Assembly: GCA_038025085.1 (NCBI GenBank)
Contig: CM076144.1
Coordinates: 41,823,001 to 41,887,000 of the forward strand
Direction: 5' to 3'
Length of the DNA stretch: 64,000 bases
Source of the DNA: Tetragonia tetragonoides
Taxonomy: Eukaryota > Streptophyta > Magnoliopsida > Caryophyllales > Aizoaceae
Shown: piece by piece, positions 24,881 through 37,547 of the stretch
Layout: each line of letters starts with the position of its first letter
Position numbering within the stretch: position 1 is the first letter of the stretch
The notes under the pieces: model-generated
Told to the model about the DNA's origin: nothing
Databases searched by the model: none
The model's input: the letters and a program-made list of their open reading frames with translations, nothing else
Made by a program: the position numbers and the translations under genes

Positions 24881-27800
24881 TCAACTCCATTCTGACTCTA
24901 GCAATGAGTTTTGTGGCTTAGCTTCGACTTGTGCAGACGTAACACATCTCCACAGCTTACATGGATTTCTATCCAAGAGCATTAGCAGACCTGGATTTTT
25001 GGACGTCAATTCGAACATATACCTATAGTTCAACAGAGTTAGCATATGACTGAACGTTAAGGACACCAACTACTTAAGAGACTGAAAGATAAGAGCACCA
25101 ACTATTTAAGGGACTGAGAACAACCTAGCCAGACACGTCAGATATTCGCCCATTGTAATTACTGGCTATAATTAATTTGAGGCACCGAATTATTCAAGAT
25201 ATGCAAAACATCAATCAGGCTAACTAAAACCTGAGTAAAGAACTGTATGTCCCCATAGACGTTTTCAGTTTAAAAAAGTCCTTTTGGACCTTTTCATTTC
25301 ATAACTAGAGAAATATTTGCTCCACATAGCCATCGTGTATATGAAGGCTCCCATCACAAGGCCCAGATTAGTTCTCAAAAAAACATGAAAGCTACATTTT
25401 ATTTTAATTTCATTTTTTCAGAGGGCTTGAAAGCTAATTACATACTTGCAAAACATCCTAACAAATCAGTATATGCTGAAGGAAATATCAATTAGTACAG
25501 ATAACAAAAGGGGTGAAACTTCTACATAGAGGAGGGATCTACTTTGAATATCAAAGGAACCACAGTTAAATGAATGTCTAGATGCATGTTTAGCGTTTTT
25601 GTTTTCATATTGATTTTTTATATTTAAGATTCCCTTTTTGTTGGGGCTGAAAGAGTCACTATCAATAGATTTGATATTTGGACACTCTAAAATGGGCTAT
25701 ATTAGAATTATTCTATACACTGTTCTGTACTAATTTGTTGTGAAGTAGCAGATAGACTGAATTCCAATCAAATGTGTAGCTCAAACACCTTTTTTCATAA
25801 TTGCAAAGGTAAGGCTATGCACCCATGAGCCCTCCTCAAACTAGGTGGGAGCGTGGGAGGCAGTCAGAAAATAATATGCTATAAAAAGGTAATGTGTCTC
25901 AATTATTGTTGAAACATTCTCTGAGATGATGGTGCGAAATGTGAATGGAGGTCATCATCTCCTTACTCTTTCCTACCAAACTCCACATGATACTCTCCTT
26001 AATATGCTGAAAGAACATGAATCATAATAGTTGAATCTCTAAAGTATATATAGTGATTCTCTTGTCTTGAAGTCAATAATTTTCCACGTCTACTCATTCC
26101 CTGCATTTCATGAAGTGCGGGGAAAAAGAGTATCCGACAATCTTTACTATTTCCCAGCAAAATTCTAATTCAAGCAACCAAAATCTTTACATATCACTTA
26201 TCAGTCACAGGCCACAGCGGAACACAAAAGAAAAGCTAGACACTGAGGGGAGAAGCCAAACTATCAGTATCTTTAGAAATGGAACACAAAAGAAAAGCTA
26301 GACACTGAGGGGAGAAGCCAAACTATCAGTATCTTTAGAAAAGTAAACTTACTTGCTTCGATGTGCTTTATTCTTCCAGAAAACAAAGGACAAGATCCAC
26401 TGAACAAGGAAAATGCGAACATATTAAGGCTCCAACATGAAGGACATGAAAGCTTTATATACCAACTCAAGCTTAGCAAGTAAATCATTATTTGTCAAAG
26501 GGCTCATCCATGAAGTTTAATTAATTACTTCAGCTGACCGAAAGAAAAAAAGAAAGATACAGCTGAGCTACAAAAATATCAACCAACTTCAAAATAAAGG
26601 TGATCATTTTCTGAGCTACTTAATAGTTAATAGCAATAATAGGATGCATCAAATCCGTATAAACAGAAAACCATCAGAGTACCATGAAATTATGCAAACA
26701 AGGCTACAACAATAATACATGCTGAGGTTTACCTTGAACACTGCCAAGAAGGAAAAGCTCCTAATAATAGATGGCTTTGTGAGAGGCATTGGCTTTGCTG
26801 GTGTCATCTCTTTACACAAATGTTGAGCAATTTCTCTAAGTAGCACTAACTGTGCTTTATCAGTCTGCATTGAAATGATGGTCTGCCTCATTGATTCTCT
26901 ATCAGCCTCAAGAGCCTGAAGTCTCAAGTATAGCTTCTTAACGTCAGGATCTCCTAGGTCACCATGACTTAGTGATCCTCTAGGAGAAGATACATACTCC
27001 TCACAAAGCTTTGCAACAACCTTGGGGTCGGAAAGATTGTTAAACGGTGCCCCAGGATGAACAGAATCAATGGTATACACTCTATCACTCATGTCATCTT
27101 CATAATCTGACGCACTGTCTGACTTTCTTAATTCCTCAGTCACACAATCCAGTTTCTTAAAGCTAGTACCCCACCTTGGTGAATCCATTCCATAATCAGG
27201 TCCCATATCTCTACCAAAACCCAATAATGAACCTTGGCTGTCAGTGGAATACCTCCTGGAATGTCTCTGCCGCCTTGGAGAGTGACCCACAATTACCTTC
27301 TCTAGAACGTTTCTGGAGCCTAAGTCCCCATTTATCTGATCGCCACGAGGAGTTCTCTCCAACTGATTGATCCTGTGTTCCAGATTCTTCAAATCTTGAC
27401 TTCTTGGAGTCTCGCCAAATGCGTACTTCTCAACATCAACAACATCATCTTCAAACTCTGAATGCCCCTGCGATTCATTCAAATTGCATCTGAGTGGAGG
27501 ATATGAAAAAGTAGGAGAGTCAACCGGGCCTGCCATATCACTACAAAAGCTTGCATTACGGCTATAGCTGCCCTTCAACCCCTCTGCCTCGGACTCTGTG
27601 AGGCCAAAGCTCATCATCCTATGCTTGTAGGCTTGAACTTCACATGTGAGGGACTGAATGATCTGTTCTCTTTTATACAGCACCTCCTCCAGCGACGCAA
27701 CCTCTTGAGCATCATGTGACATTTTCTCCTCAGAGAAACGCTTAAACTGCCGAGCCTCCATTTGGATTTCCGCCTTCTCCCTCTGCAATCTCAAGATCAT

Positions 27801-28118
27801 AGACATAGCCTCATTTGCAGCAGATGAGGACGCATTCCTTTCCTCCTCCAACTCCAAACACAGCTCCTGAATAGTCGTCTGCTGGCTGGTAACTGTCTCC
27901 CGCAACATAGCACACTCATTCTCAATCCCAACCCGTGCAACGGGCAAAATATCAAGACCAGGGATATAAAACCGCCCACTCTTTTCAAACTCATCATATT
28001 TCCTCTTCACCGATCGTATCCACCCCCCATTCGTCGACAAACCAGTGGTGAGAGAACAACTACATCCACAATCACAGCAATTGACCAAGCTCTTTGTAGG
28101 GAATGCCACAATATCCAT
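24881..28118 (-). CDS. Myosin-binding protein 7-like (GTD-binding / DUF593)
   Basis: This family binds the globular tail of myosin XI and acts as a cargo adaptor in plant intracellular transport. Exons on the minus strand are 28118-26733, 26399-26353 and 25022-24881. GT-AG junctions are in consistent phase, giving 1,575 bp (524 aa). The N-terminus has a CCDCGCSCS cysteine cluster. Residues of roughly 60-155 form the GTD-binding coiled coil (ENECAMLRETV, LELEEERNASSSAANEAMSM, QREKAEIQMEARQFKRF, REQIIQSLTCEVQAYKHRM). A Ser/Asp-rich middle and a second coiled coil (LYLRLQALEADRESMRQTI) follow. The C-terminus, split across the two small exons, has WILSFVFWKNKAHRSK then NPGLLMLLDRNPCKLWRC. No N-terminal membrane anchor is seen, which is why I favour MYOB7 over MYOB1-6. 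The ORF is intact. Confidence 0.88.
26219..26341. repeat. 62-bp tandem duplication in intron 2
   Basis: Two near-identical 62-bp copies beginning GGAACACAAAAGAAAAGC. The second ends about 10 bp from the splice donor of exon 2 of the myosin-binding gene. Confidence 0.92.
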
Positions 28119-29338
28119 ATCCGTAAATCAGAACCCACACAAATATCTCTATGCATTCAAGCTCAATCGAAATTCCGCCAAATTCGCCCAAATTAACCTC
28201 CTAACAACCCTCATTCAATCAGGGCCTTTCTCCCCCCTCCACCTTCTCTCTCTCTCTCTCTAAACCTCTCTTTTCCCAATACCCGAAATTAGAAATATAA
28301 TATGCCCTCCCCTAATTGCACCAATCAGCCATTCTCATTTCTCTCAGATCGTCAACCCCATAACCAAGCTCCTATAAATTCCGAAAATCAAACAATAAAT
28401 CTCAGAACCAAAACAAAATAAAATTCCACCCTAACATAATAACTATCATCAAATTCAAAAAAGAAAACAATCAATCTAATTACTATTGCAGCTCAGCAAA
28501 GCACGAACGACCAAAATGTTATGTTACAATCATTTTTGTTCAGAAAATTAAAAAGCACATTCAATATTGACAAATTCAAACGACAGTTGTACCAAAAGAA
28601 AAGAAACATCGTGACGAGCATAAAAACTAGGAGAGAGAGAAAAAGAAGAATGAATCGCCATACCTCCAGAGAATCGGGGAAAATGATATTCAAGCAATTT
28701 AGGGGATCTTCAAAAAAAAGAAGAGAGAGAAAGGGCGAATTTGTTTTTTCCTCTCTCTCTTAGAGAGAGAAAGCGAGGGAAAAGAAGCCAGAAATGAGAG
28801 AGAGAGAAAGGGGAAAACCAAAAATGAGAGAGAGAAGAGAGAGAAAATTTGATAAAATTTGAAACCCTAGATTTCGATAATTTTTTTTAAAAAAATAAAT
28901 GATGAGGCTGATTTTTTCCTGTTTTGAGTGAATTGGGTTTTTCTCTGTTCTTTTTTTCTTTTGTTGTTGTTGGCTGTCTCGATAAACGTGAATACGTGAT
29001 AATGAAAGAGAGGAGAGAGAGAGGGAGAGAGAGGGAGAGAGTATATGCTGTGTTGGAATTTGGAAAGTTATCGGACCCAACAGAAAAACCGCTTTGATTT
29101 CTTATTTTGGGTAATTGTTATGGATAGATTAATTAATTAATTAGAGCTAATTTAGGTAGAGTTTTTGAATTATTATTGCATTGATGTGTAGATTAAAATT
29201 GTGACCCACCCCACTCAAAAAAATAAAAAATTGTTATCGTCTCCCGTAAAAGAAAAAAAAATATTATATTACATGAATGTTTTATAACAACGATTATTAC
29301 AAATGGTTCACTAAAAATATTTTTAAACGGGTAAGAAG
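28119..29338 (-). promoter_or_regulatory. 5' UTR and promoter region of the myosin-binding gene, GA/CT-rich
   Basis: The region has several GA/CT microsatellite blocks (28244-28261, about 28735-28850, about 29010-29042), common in plant core promoters and leaders. A possible leader splice donor (GGAG before GTATGG on the minus strand) lies near 28661. No coding sequence is evident. The upstream limit is the LINE insertion at 29355. Confidence 0.45.
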
Positions 29339-29354
29339 AATTACATGTAATATT
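29339..29354. repeat. Target-site duplication, left copy
   Basis: AATTACATGTAATATT, identical to 34526-34541; the two copies bracket the LINE. Confidence 0.9.
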
Positions 29355-29509
29355 TGGAAAATGGTTAGGTATTATATATTCCATCTTCTAAAGGGTGTCC
29401 AAGCAACACTCCTGGATTTCCAGCACCAAGTACATTAGAAGCCAGAGTGACTCCTTCAATCACCCTTAATACTGAAACCTATACAAGTCAAATGAATAAG
29501 CAAAATAAA

Positions 29510-32500
29510 CTACCAACTATTCCTCCACAGTATACTATCTAACTGAGTATCCAAGAATTTACTAAGGAATCTAGCACAAACACACCATTGAATCCTCCTG
29601 ATAATCTGCTCATTCGTTCTTTCCTGTCCACCAAAAATTCTGATATTTATTTCCTTCCAGACTTCATATACAGTTGCTTCTAGGCACGCTCTTCTCAAGA
29701 GTTTTGCTGGGTGTTCCCCTCTATTAAACCTTTTAAACCATCGAAGCTCCCGATTTAAGCACATACCATTTCTCTGAATTTTCAACCAGTTCAAGATACC
29801 TTCCCAAACACCCTTTGCCACTGGACAGCCAAAGAACAAATGTGCATTGGTCTCCAGTGCATTTTTGCACAAGCTACATCGATTGACAATTGTTAACCCT
29901 CGCTTATTAAGGTTAACCACCGTAACAAGTTTATCCCTAGTACCAAGCCACAAAATAACCTTGTGTCGTGGGAGGCTAATACCATTCCAAACAGTTTGTT
30001 GCCATCTAAAAGAGATGCCCTCTCTCCTTATCCAGTCATAAGCTTTACCAACCGAGAAGGTGCCATTCAAACCCAAGTTTCTAATGGTACTATCAGCATC
30101 TTGTATACTCCCTGCCTGTACAACAATAGTATCCCTTAAATCCAGTAACTTCTTCCACAAAGAAGAGTCATTCTGCTTCTTTCTAACCTCCTAGAAGCTT
30201 CCCCTTCGAATATAGTATTGACCAACCCATGCAGTCCACAAAGAATGGCGACCTTCCAGCAAACGCCAAATCCATTTCATATGCAGAGCCCTATTCCATC
30301 TCAAGGCTTCTTTTATATTCAAACCCCCTTCCTTAAAAGGTTTACACATGGCACTCCAACTGATCAGCACTATCTTTCGTTTCTCATTTTCACATCCCCA
30401 AAAGAAATCTCTACAAATTTGTTCCACTCACTTTATCACCTCAATAGGTAACATAAAAACAGTCCCCCAAAAAGATTGAACACCAAATACCACAGCATTC
30501 AAGATTTGAACCTTACCAACATATGACAGAAACCGGGTTGCCCAGCAATTTACCATCTTCTGCAGTTTATCCACAAGAGGTTGGCATAAATGAACAGAGA
30601 GTCGAGAGGAATGCAAGGGAACACCCAGATACTTAAAAGGCATATCTCCTTCCTTGAACCCTGTATGAGTGAGAATATCCTCTTTATCCCTGTCCTTCAC
30701 ACCTCCAAAATAAATGGATATTTTTTGAGGATTGGCAAACAACCCAGACATTCTAGAGAAGGCCAGAAAACAATCATTCAAAACTCGCACAGACCCCATA
30801 TCATCCCTGGAAAACAATAACATATCATCAGCAAATGCAAGAGCATTCATATTCACCCTAGCACACTTTGGATGATCCTTGTAGCCCTGCATATACCTCG
30901 CTTTATGCATCATCCTGACTAGAATTTCAACACACAGCACAAAAAGAAAAGGGGACATAGGATCCTTGCCGTAGCCCCTTACCACCAGCAAAATAACCTC
31001 TAGGCTCCACATTAAAACTAATGGAATACGTGGCACCAGTAACACACCTCATCACCCTGTGCACAAACAACTGGGGAAACCCCAAATAAAGCATAGCTTT
31101 TTCCAAGAAGGACCAGCTCATTGAATCATATGCCTTCTTTATATCCACCTTGATTGTAACCCAAGGGGAAATGTTCCTCCTGCCATAATGCTTCATGAGC
31201 TCCTGTGCTAAGAAAATATTCTCCACCATACTCCTGCCTAGAACAAAGGCATTTTGTTCCTGTCCTATAATCCCCTCAATAACCTTCTTGATTCTATTTG
31301 TCATAACTTTCGTTATGATTTTATACAAAACACAACAGCAAGAGATGGGTCTAAAGTCCCCAACACCATCAGGGACATCCACCTTGGGAATAAGGGAAAT
31401 AAGAGTAGAATTGACCTGTTTGATCAACTTACCAGTACGGAAGAAGTCACGGACATCATAACAAATATCACTACTCACAATTTCCCAAGCTATCTTAAAG
31501 AAGCAAGCTGTGAAACCATCAACACCTGGAGCCTTAACATCGCTTATAGAGAAGAGAGCAACTTATTTCTGCATCTGGAATCACACCCATCAACATTTCC
31601 TGGTCTTCATTCGAAAGGACAGGACCCTTATCCAACAAATCAGGATCAAACTCCTCCACATGTACAGTAGAACCCAATAGGTCCTTGTAATAAGACACAA
31701 TAGCTCCAGCAATATCCTCCTGTTGTACATGAATATTGCCATTAGTATCCTATACAGGCCCCATTCTGGACCTGGAACTCCTCTCCTTTATCTTTGCATG
31801 GAAGTAACGGGTATTTTCATCATTACATTTCACATCCGTGGCTTTAGCTCTTTGATAGAGAACATTCAATTCAGGTTGCCTTATTTTCACGTATTTCACC
31901 CCTAATTCCCTTTCCTCCTATATCAGCTCTTGGTTCAGAGGATTATGCTGTAAAAGCTCTTGCACATTAACTAACTTCTCCTTGCACTTCTCCACTATAG
32001 CATTCAAATTGCTATACTGATCATGATGCAGATTTCGCAGTAGTGGCTTCAACTTTTTTTAGCTTTGTAATGACTTGGAACATTCTGCAACCAGGCACAG
32101 AAGGCTCCCAAACCTCCCTGACCAGAGCCAAGAAACCAGGGTCCTCTGCCCAGACATTCAAGAACTTGAACAACCTTTTAGGAGCAGTAAAATTCTCCAA
32201 AATACTCACCACAACTGGACTGTGGTCTGAAATCTCAGCAGGTAAAAAGGTGGCTGTACTGATCACCCCTTGTTGTAACCAATCCCCATTCACCATAACT
32301 CTATCAAGCTTACTCCACACACGCGAACCACAATCTTGTTTATTAGTCCATGTGTATAAACACCCTGTAGCTTGAACATCAGTTAAACCACAGCTCTGAA
32401 CACAATTTGAAAACTCTCCTATCTCCTGTAAATCAGGTGGGTTTGATCTAATTCTCTCCTGCACACCTAGAACAACATTGAAAGCCCCCATTACCAGCCA

Positions 32501-32902
32501 AGGAAGCTTGAAGCATGAAGCTCTCTAACAGATATCATCCCATAAAGCTCTCCTCTTAGTACCATCGTTATAGGCATAAACCATAGAGACATAGCAGCTC
32601 ACACCATTAGCCTTTGACTGCACCCTACAATGAATCACTTGAGCAGATTTCCCCATAATGTGAACCTCCACATTAAAAGATTTCCACAGTAACCACACCC
32701 TACCATTATAGTGGTGTTCATAGTTAAAACAAACCTGATAGCCAGCACCCAAAACAAGTGCAACATCATCAACATTATTTACTTTTACTTTTGTTTCCAA
32801 TAACCCAAAAACATCTATTTTATTCTTCCGCAGGAACTTCTTAACCTCCTGTTGCTTCAGAGGTTGATTACAACCCCTGATATTCCAAGGGGAGATAATC
32901 AT
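29510..32902 (-). pseudogene. LINE ORF2: endonuclease, reverse transcriptase, zf-RVT
   Basis: In order on the minus strand: the endonuclease N-terminus with WNIRGCN and LLETKV; its C-terminal half with SDHSPVVV (32491-32021); reverse transcriptase with VDIKKAYDSMSW (31478-30927) and the FADDMLLF catalytic motif (31045-30428); then a zf-RVT domain with CSLCKNALETNAHLFFGC (30160-29510). Lesions include an in-frame TAG at 32525-32527, loss of frame between about 32020 and 31480, a frameshift near 31000-30940 inside RT motif B, and breaks near 30428 and 30190. The endonuclease GDFN motif reads GAFN, so a catalytic Asp is also gone. Confidence 0.9.
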
Positions 32903-33052
32903 GTGAAAGGAGGACGCCCAGACCCTCCCCCTTGAGTCTAGGTGAAACCAGTTGCCATTGATGAAGAAGGCACATCATTCTGCTCATTTAAAGGATTGAA
33001 TCTATTCTGGTTCAAACCCTTTTCAGGACCCTTACCTTGTGTAAAAGTCTTC

Positions 33053-34450
33053 TTACCCCCCAAAGGTTGCTTGTTTTTTGAGTTTGATTGACCCTTCTTG
33101 GTAGCCTGCACTGGTGTGCCCTTCTGATGCTTTCCAATCCGCCCCCTTGTCCTGCTCAGGAACCATATTAGAGCTGCTCTCTAATCGTGTCTGCACAATC
33201 ACATCCTCCCTTGGTACCTCAGGTGACCCTACAGGCTCCACAATCACAACAGGTTTCTGAACATCTTTCTTAATTGGACCCTTATTCCTCCTACACTGGC
33301 TCTCCACATGCCCCAAGCCATGGCAACAATGACAATAGTATGGCACCCACTCGTAGTCAACTTGTTGCATCAGGCTCACACCAAATGGTGTCTTCATAGA
33401 AATCACCTTTGGCAAAACCTTAGCCACATCCATTTCCACCAGCAGCCTGGCATAAGAAAATTTTGTCTTATGGGCGGTACACTTATCAGTCAAAATAGGA
33501 ACTCCCAACTTGCTAGCTAGCTTACTCAGTCCTGCCACTGACCAATATTGCACATCAAGGTCTGGAAGATTCACCCAAACTGGTACCCTGCTCGTTTGCT
33601 CCTTTTGTAAACAAAATTTAGGAGTCCATGGCTTCAACAAGAAATTTCTGTTGCCCACCATCCATAGACCACCCCTCAATATGGAGTTCAAGTCATCAGC
33701 ACTATGAAACTTAATGAAGTACCATCCCCTCTGATGGTAAAAAATCTTAGGAGCTTGAACTGCCTTCCATTTCTTTTGTACAAATTCATCAATAACACTC
33801 ATCTTAGGGTTTCCCCTAATGACAAAGCCCACTAGAGTGTTGACCCAGAACTCACCTTCATCCCCAATGTCCTTCATATCAAGCTCAACACAATCCCCTT
33901 CAGATGGTCTAAATTCCAGTGGCATGCCCTTACTAGGATCTCTATTGTCAGAAAACAAACCCCTCCATTTAGCTTTCTGGGTGTTTACAGGTTGTTCTGG
34001 TACTTCAAAGAAAGTCTCAGACATATCATCAGCCCAACTCTTCCTAAGGTTTTCAAATTCCAGATTCTGTTCACTATTCACCAGTGAATCTATAGCTTGA
34101 TTATCAATTTTTAGGGTATCACCATCCCCAATAAACCCTAACGAATCCAATTCATGGTTCGAATTAACATCAGAATTATGTGATTTACACGAATTTACCA
34201 CATGAATAGGATTACTTGAAGTAGTAGCTCCAATTCCAATCAAGCTCTGAAGCCCAGATGATATAAAATCATTTAGCTTTAATGGCGATTTCGGCGATGA
34301 TCGACCGTGTTCCTGGGTTTGCTTCCCTGCCTTCAAGGTTTCCCCAAACACATCCAATGGATGAGCAAGAGAATCCTTCTCATTTTCTGACTCGATTTCT
34401 GCATTTTTCTTCGATGGTCTCCCTCTCTTAGCTTTCATGGCACCTTTCAT
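33053..34450 (-). CDS. LINE ORF1 protein, DUF4283 with CCHC knuckle
   Basis: An open frame of 465 aa, the nucleic-acid-binding ORF1 protein that coats LINE RNA. The N-terminus is basic (KAKRGRPSKKN). The DUF4283 domain spans roughly residues 190-300 (LVGFVIRGNPKMSV, FHSADDLNSILRGGLWMVGN, VPVWVNLPDL), and a zinc knuckle CHCCHGLGHVESQC (CX2CX4HX4C) follows near residue 385. The frame is intact although ORF2 is dead. It starts about 75 bp inside the element's 5' end, fitting a full-length insertion. Confidence 0.88.
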   Translation of the reverse strand: MKGAMKAKRGRPSKKNAEIESENEKDSLAHPLDVFGETLKAGKQTQEHGRSSPKSPLKLNDFISSGLQSLIGIGATTSSNPIHVVNSCKSHNSDVNSNHELDSLGFIGDGDTLKIDNQAIDSLVNSEQNLEFENLRKSWADDMSETFFEVPEQPVNTQKAKWRGLFSDNRDPSKGMPLEFRPSEGDCVELDMKDIGDEGEFWVNTLVGFVIRGNPKMSVIDEFVQKKWKAVQAPKIFYHQRGWYFIKFHSADDLNSILRGGLWMVGNRNFLLKPWTPKFCLQKEQTSRVPVWVNLPDLDVQYWSVAGLSKLASKLGVPILTDKCTAHKTKFSYARLLVEMDVAKVLPKVISMKTPFGVSLMQQVDYEWVPYYCHCCHGLGHVESQCRRNKGPIKKDVQKPVVIVEPVGSPEVPREDVIVQTRLESSSNMVPEQDKGADWKASEGHTSAGYQEGSIKLKKQATFGG

Positions 34451-34525
34451 GGTGGTAGGGGGTGTACGTTTACGAAGGGGTTCGTAACGTGCGCCACCAG
34501 AGCAAACCGCTCTACACCAACTTGT

Positions 34526-34541
34526 AATTACATGTAATATT
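34526..34541. repeat. Target-site duplication, right copy
   Basis: AATTACATGTAATATT, the partner of 29339-29354. Confidence 0.9.
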
Positions 34542-36660
34542 GTTAGTTCGTAAAATTAAGAATGAGAGTTTGGCTTAGTGATTAGAGTTTAACATTTTCA
34601 ACTTCATAATTCAGAATCAACTCTTATTCAATCTGTTATTTGTGGTTCATTCCCGTTTACCTAATTATGTAATTGTGTTATAAGTTATAAGAACATGTTT
34701 TATTGTCGGATTCCCCTCCCAAATGTAGTGCATGGAAATAAATGGCTTGGAGTATGATACATAATTACTTCAAAAAGGGTTTTCTTCTAAAACAACCAAT
34801 TTATCTACATCAAAGCCTTCTTTAAAGCACTAGAAGTAGAAAGAAAAAGTCAAGGTCGATACCAACTCGATTATGATCCAAATTAGTTAAGATGCTGCAT
34901 ATGGCAACACAAAGTAACCAACGATCTATATATTGGGATGCATCATATAAAGGTTTGTTAAGATCAAGTTCTATGACTTAGTAGGTACGTAGCAGCTTGG
35001 TAAAACACCTGATTTCATTTTACACGATTCATGTGGATTGTTAACTTCAGCTCATCCAGAGATATTAGATTTATTATAGGTCCACTTACATTATTATCAT
35101 ATGATAGACCTTCTTTTAATTGTTAATTAAAATTTTTCAATAAAACTCAAATAAAAGCTCATAATGACAACAAAAGAACCAGTGCCTATTAACAACCACT
35201 CGATAACTTTGATTTTGTCTTAGCTCACATTTTGTCCAATTTGCAATATTATCCGTTCCCTTATGTGTTTTTTTCGTATCATTCAATTTCTTTTTATTCT
35301 ATTTTGTGCAGCTGTTAAGACTGATGTAACATATACAAAATGTTTAGAGATTTACATAAACACATTTGTTTTTGTTTTTTTAGTTATCTTGTTTGTTTAT
35401 CCATTCCACAATCCACCCCTTTTCTCCAAAGAATTTCATTTGGTGACATTATGAGTTCGTGAGATAGTGCATCTTATATAATGACCCAATGATAAATGTT
35501 TTTAACACTCATCACCAACTATAGATCAAAGAAAAGAAAGTATAACACTCACCAACTCATTCTTCTGCCTTTGCCGCCGTTGTCGACGTGGACAGCTCTA
35601 CTTTGATTGTACAGCTAGTCCCACGCTCACCAATTTGCTTTTTGATTTTGTAATCCTATTTTACCTTCCGGTGGGGGTTCAAGCCCTCAATTGCTCCAAC
35701 TCACCCAGTACTTTAGTAGTTATGATTTGGTAACTGATTTTATTCCTTATAATTAGTTAAAGGAATTTTTATTCTTATAAAATATATTAATATACTAAAA
35801 TTATAAAACGAGGATTTTTGAGAATACTTTTAGAAACATATCTGATAGAAGTATTTTCTCATTGTAAATAGAGCAAGTTTGGTGTGAGACCAACACATAG
35901 AAAAATAGGTTTATATAGAAGTCATTTATTATGAGTCGGGTGACCCTTGTTTCAGTAGAAAGCGACCCTCATCTTACCAAAAAGTTACCATAAAATTGTC
36001 TTAAACAAATTTTTGTATTGTAAAAATTGATGGTCAAAAACTCAAAATTTATAAAGTTATTTTGACCCTTAAAGGTCCAATGTAAAGAACTTTTTGAAAT
36101 GAAAGGAGTACAAAATACTTGTTAAGAAAACTAAGAGAACGAATATGCCTTCTAAAATTCAATAGGTCATGAGAGACTTTATCCCATAAATCCCTCCATA
36201 TATACAAGGTTTTGGAATTTATTCTCTTTTTCTTTTCTCTCTACTTTTCCTTCTCTTAGAAAGTCCTAACTGTGTTTAGGGGCTGATAATAAGCCCAAAT
36301 GATCTTCTAATTTCTTTGTCATGTTCAGTGTTTTGTTTTGTTATCTAGAATAATATCAGTCTCTTCATTTGTGAGAGTTAGTTTATCCCATTCATTGGTT
36401 CGACTGTCTCTCACATTTTGAGAGTATGATACTTTGACAGATTTATTCATTTGAGCATTCAAAGTTATAGCATAGTCTTCCATGAAGAGGCTGCAATATG
36501 GAAAACAATGATTAATTGAAAGCCACTCGAAATGGTTAAATTTCTAGTGCTACTTAACTTTTTCCTTCGAATGTCTTTTGATATTCCAGATTTCTATCTT
36601 GTTGAGTTTGATCCCGTTTATAAATGTCGTATGGATTTTATTTAATGGAATTTGCTTTCC
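34542..36660. other. Intergenic AT-rich stretch with decayed repeats
   Basis: No convincing gene. An A-box-like TTGGCTTAGTGATTAGAG near 34571 may be a degenerate SINE head. The segment near 36030-36112 (ending GAAAGGAGTAC) resembles the right end of an eroded Stowaway MITE. Confidence 0.35.
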
Positions 36661-36664
36661 CTTA

Positions 36665-36832
36665 AAAAAAAACGGTTTTGAAATATTTATTTTCTTGGGT
36701 TAAAGTACATTAGGGCGTCAAGTGATTTAATAACTCATTTTAAGATTGCTTTATGCCCAATACAAGATTTGAACCCTCGACTTTTGTTAAAAGTGGATGA
36801 ATCATTACCACTCAATCACATCCTGGTTACGT
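36665..36832 (-). mobile_element. Probable tRNA-derived SINE, second family
   Basis: On the minus strand an A-box-like TGATTGAGTGGTAATG and a B-box GAGGGTTCAAATCTTG occur at tRNA-like spacing. A body of about 90 bp follows, ending in a T-rich stretch. The sequence differs from the 23.6-kb SINE. No TSD was found. Confidence 0.45.
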
Positions 36833-37547
36833 TTTTGTGAAACTAATGGAAGGAACACAAATATGAAGATATCCTAAAGTGTTACACCTTAAACGAGTGG
36901 TAATTGGTGCTCTTTATGCATTCAAAAAAAAAACTTTCCTAATTTTTGGTGGCTTGATTATCAAGCCAAATTCTCCTATTCTAGGTAAAGATTAGTCCTC
37001 TGCCGAAAAGCTTCATTATTGTTCATTCTCTCTACATCTGATCTCGATCTACTCTTCTCAGAGTTCTCTCTCACACACCCACAGACCAAAGGCTAAAACA
37101 ATATGGCAGATCACCAAAATTTCCCTGTTGACATTATGATATTAATCCTCCAAAAACTCCCTCCAAAAACCCTACTAAAATTTTCATGTGTCTCAAAATC
37201 ATGGTACTCTCTAATCACAAGCACATTTTTCAACTCCTCTCACTTTCACTACCACAAACTCCACCATGATCACACAAACCACCATCTATTCTTTGCCGAA
37301 TCCGAATCCCGCCACTCCATCTGTCACTACGGCCACCAGAAGTTGGCTAATCGCACTCACCTCGCCACTCCATACAACCCTACAGGCTCAGGCTCAATTT
37401 TCAACTCCGTCATTGGCTAATGCAACGGTGTCATATGCTTACACAATTGTGACAACCGTTCGTTTTGCCTTTGGAGCCCTTCCATTCATAAACACCTTAT
37501 CCTCCAACCTTTCCCGCCGCTTTCATTTGACAACGAGAATCTCTTAC

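Larger units (their letters stand above)
29355..34525 (-). mobile_element. Near full-length L1-type LINE, inactivated
   Basis: A two-ORF plant LINE on the minus strand: ORF1 at 34450-33053 and ORF2 pieces from 32902 to 29510. It is bounded by a perfect 16-bp direct repeat, AATTACATGTAATATT, at 29339-29354 and 34526-34541, taken as the target-site duplication. The element is 5,171 bp with a short 5' UTR of about 75 bp. Unusually, no poly-A lies between the 3' UTR and the TSD. Confidence 0.9.

Noticed and set aside
28760..29080. 106-codon Ser/Leu-rich frame on the minus strand
   Set aside because: Produced by GA/CT microsatellites in the promoter and leader of the myosin-binding gene.
32043..32375. 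110-codon frame on the plus strand within the LINE
   Set aside because: Antisense shadow of the endonuclease domain.
35263..35454. Hydrophobic 63-codon frame
   Set aside because: T-rich sequence gives Phe/Val/Leu by composition; no signal of a gene around it.
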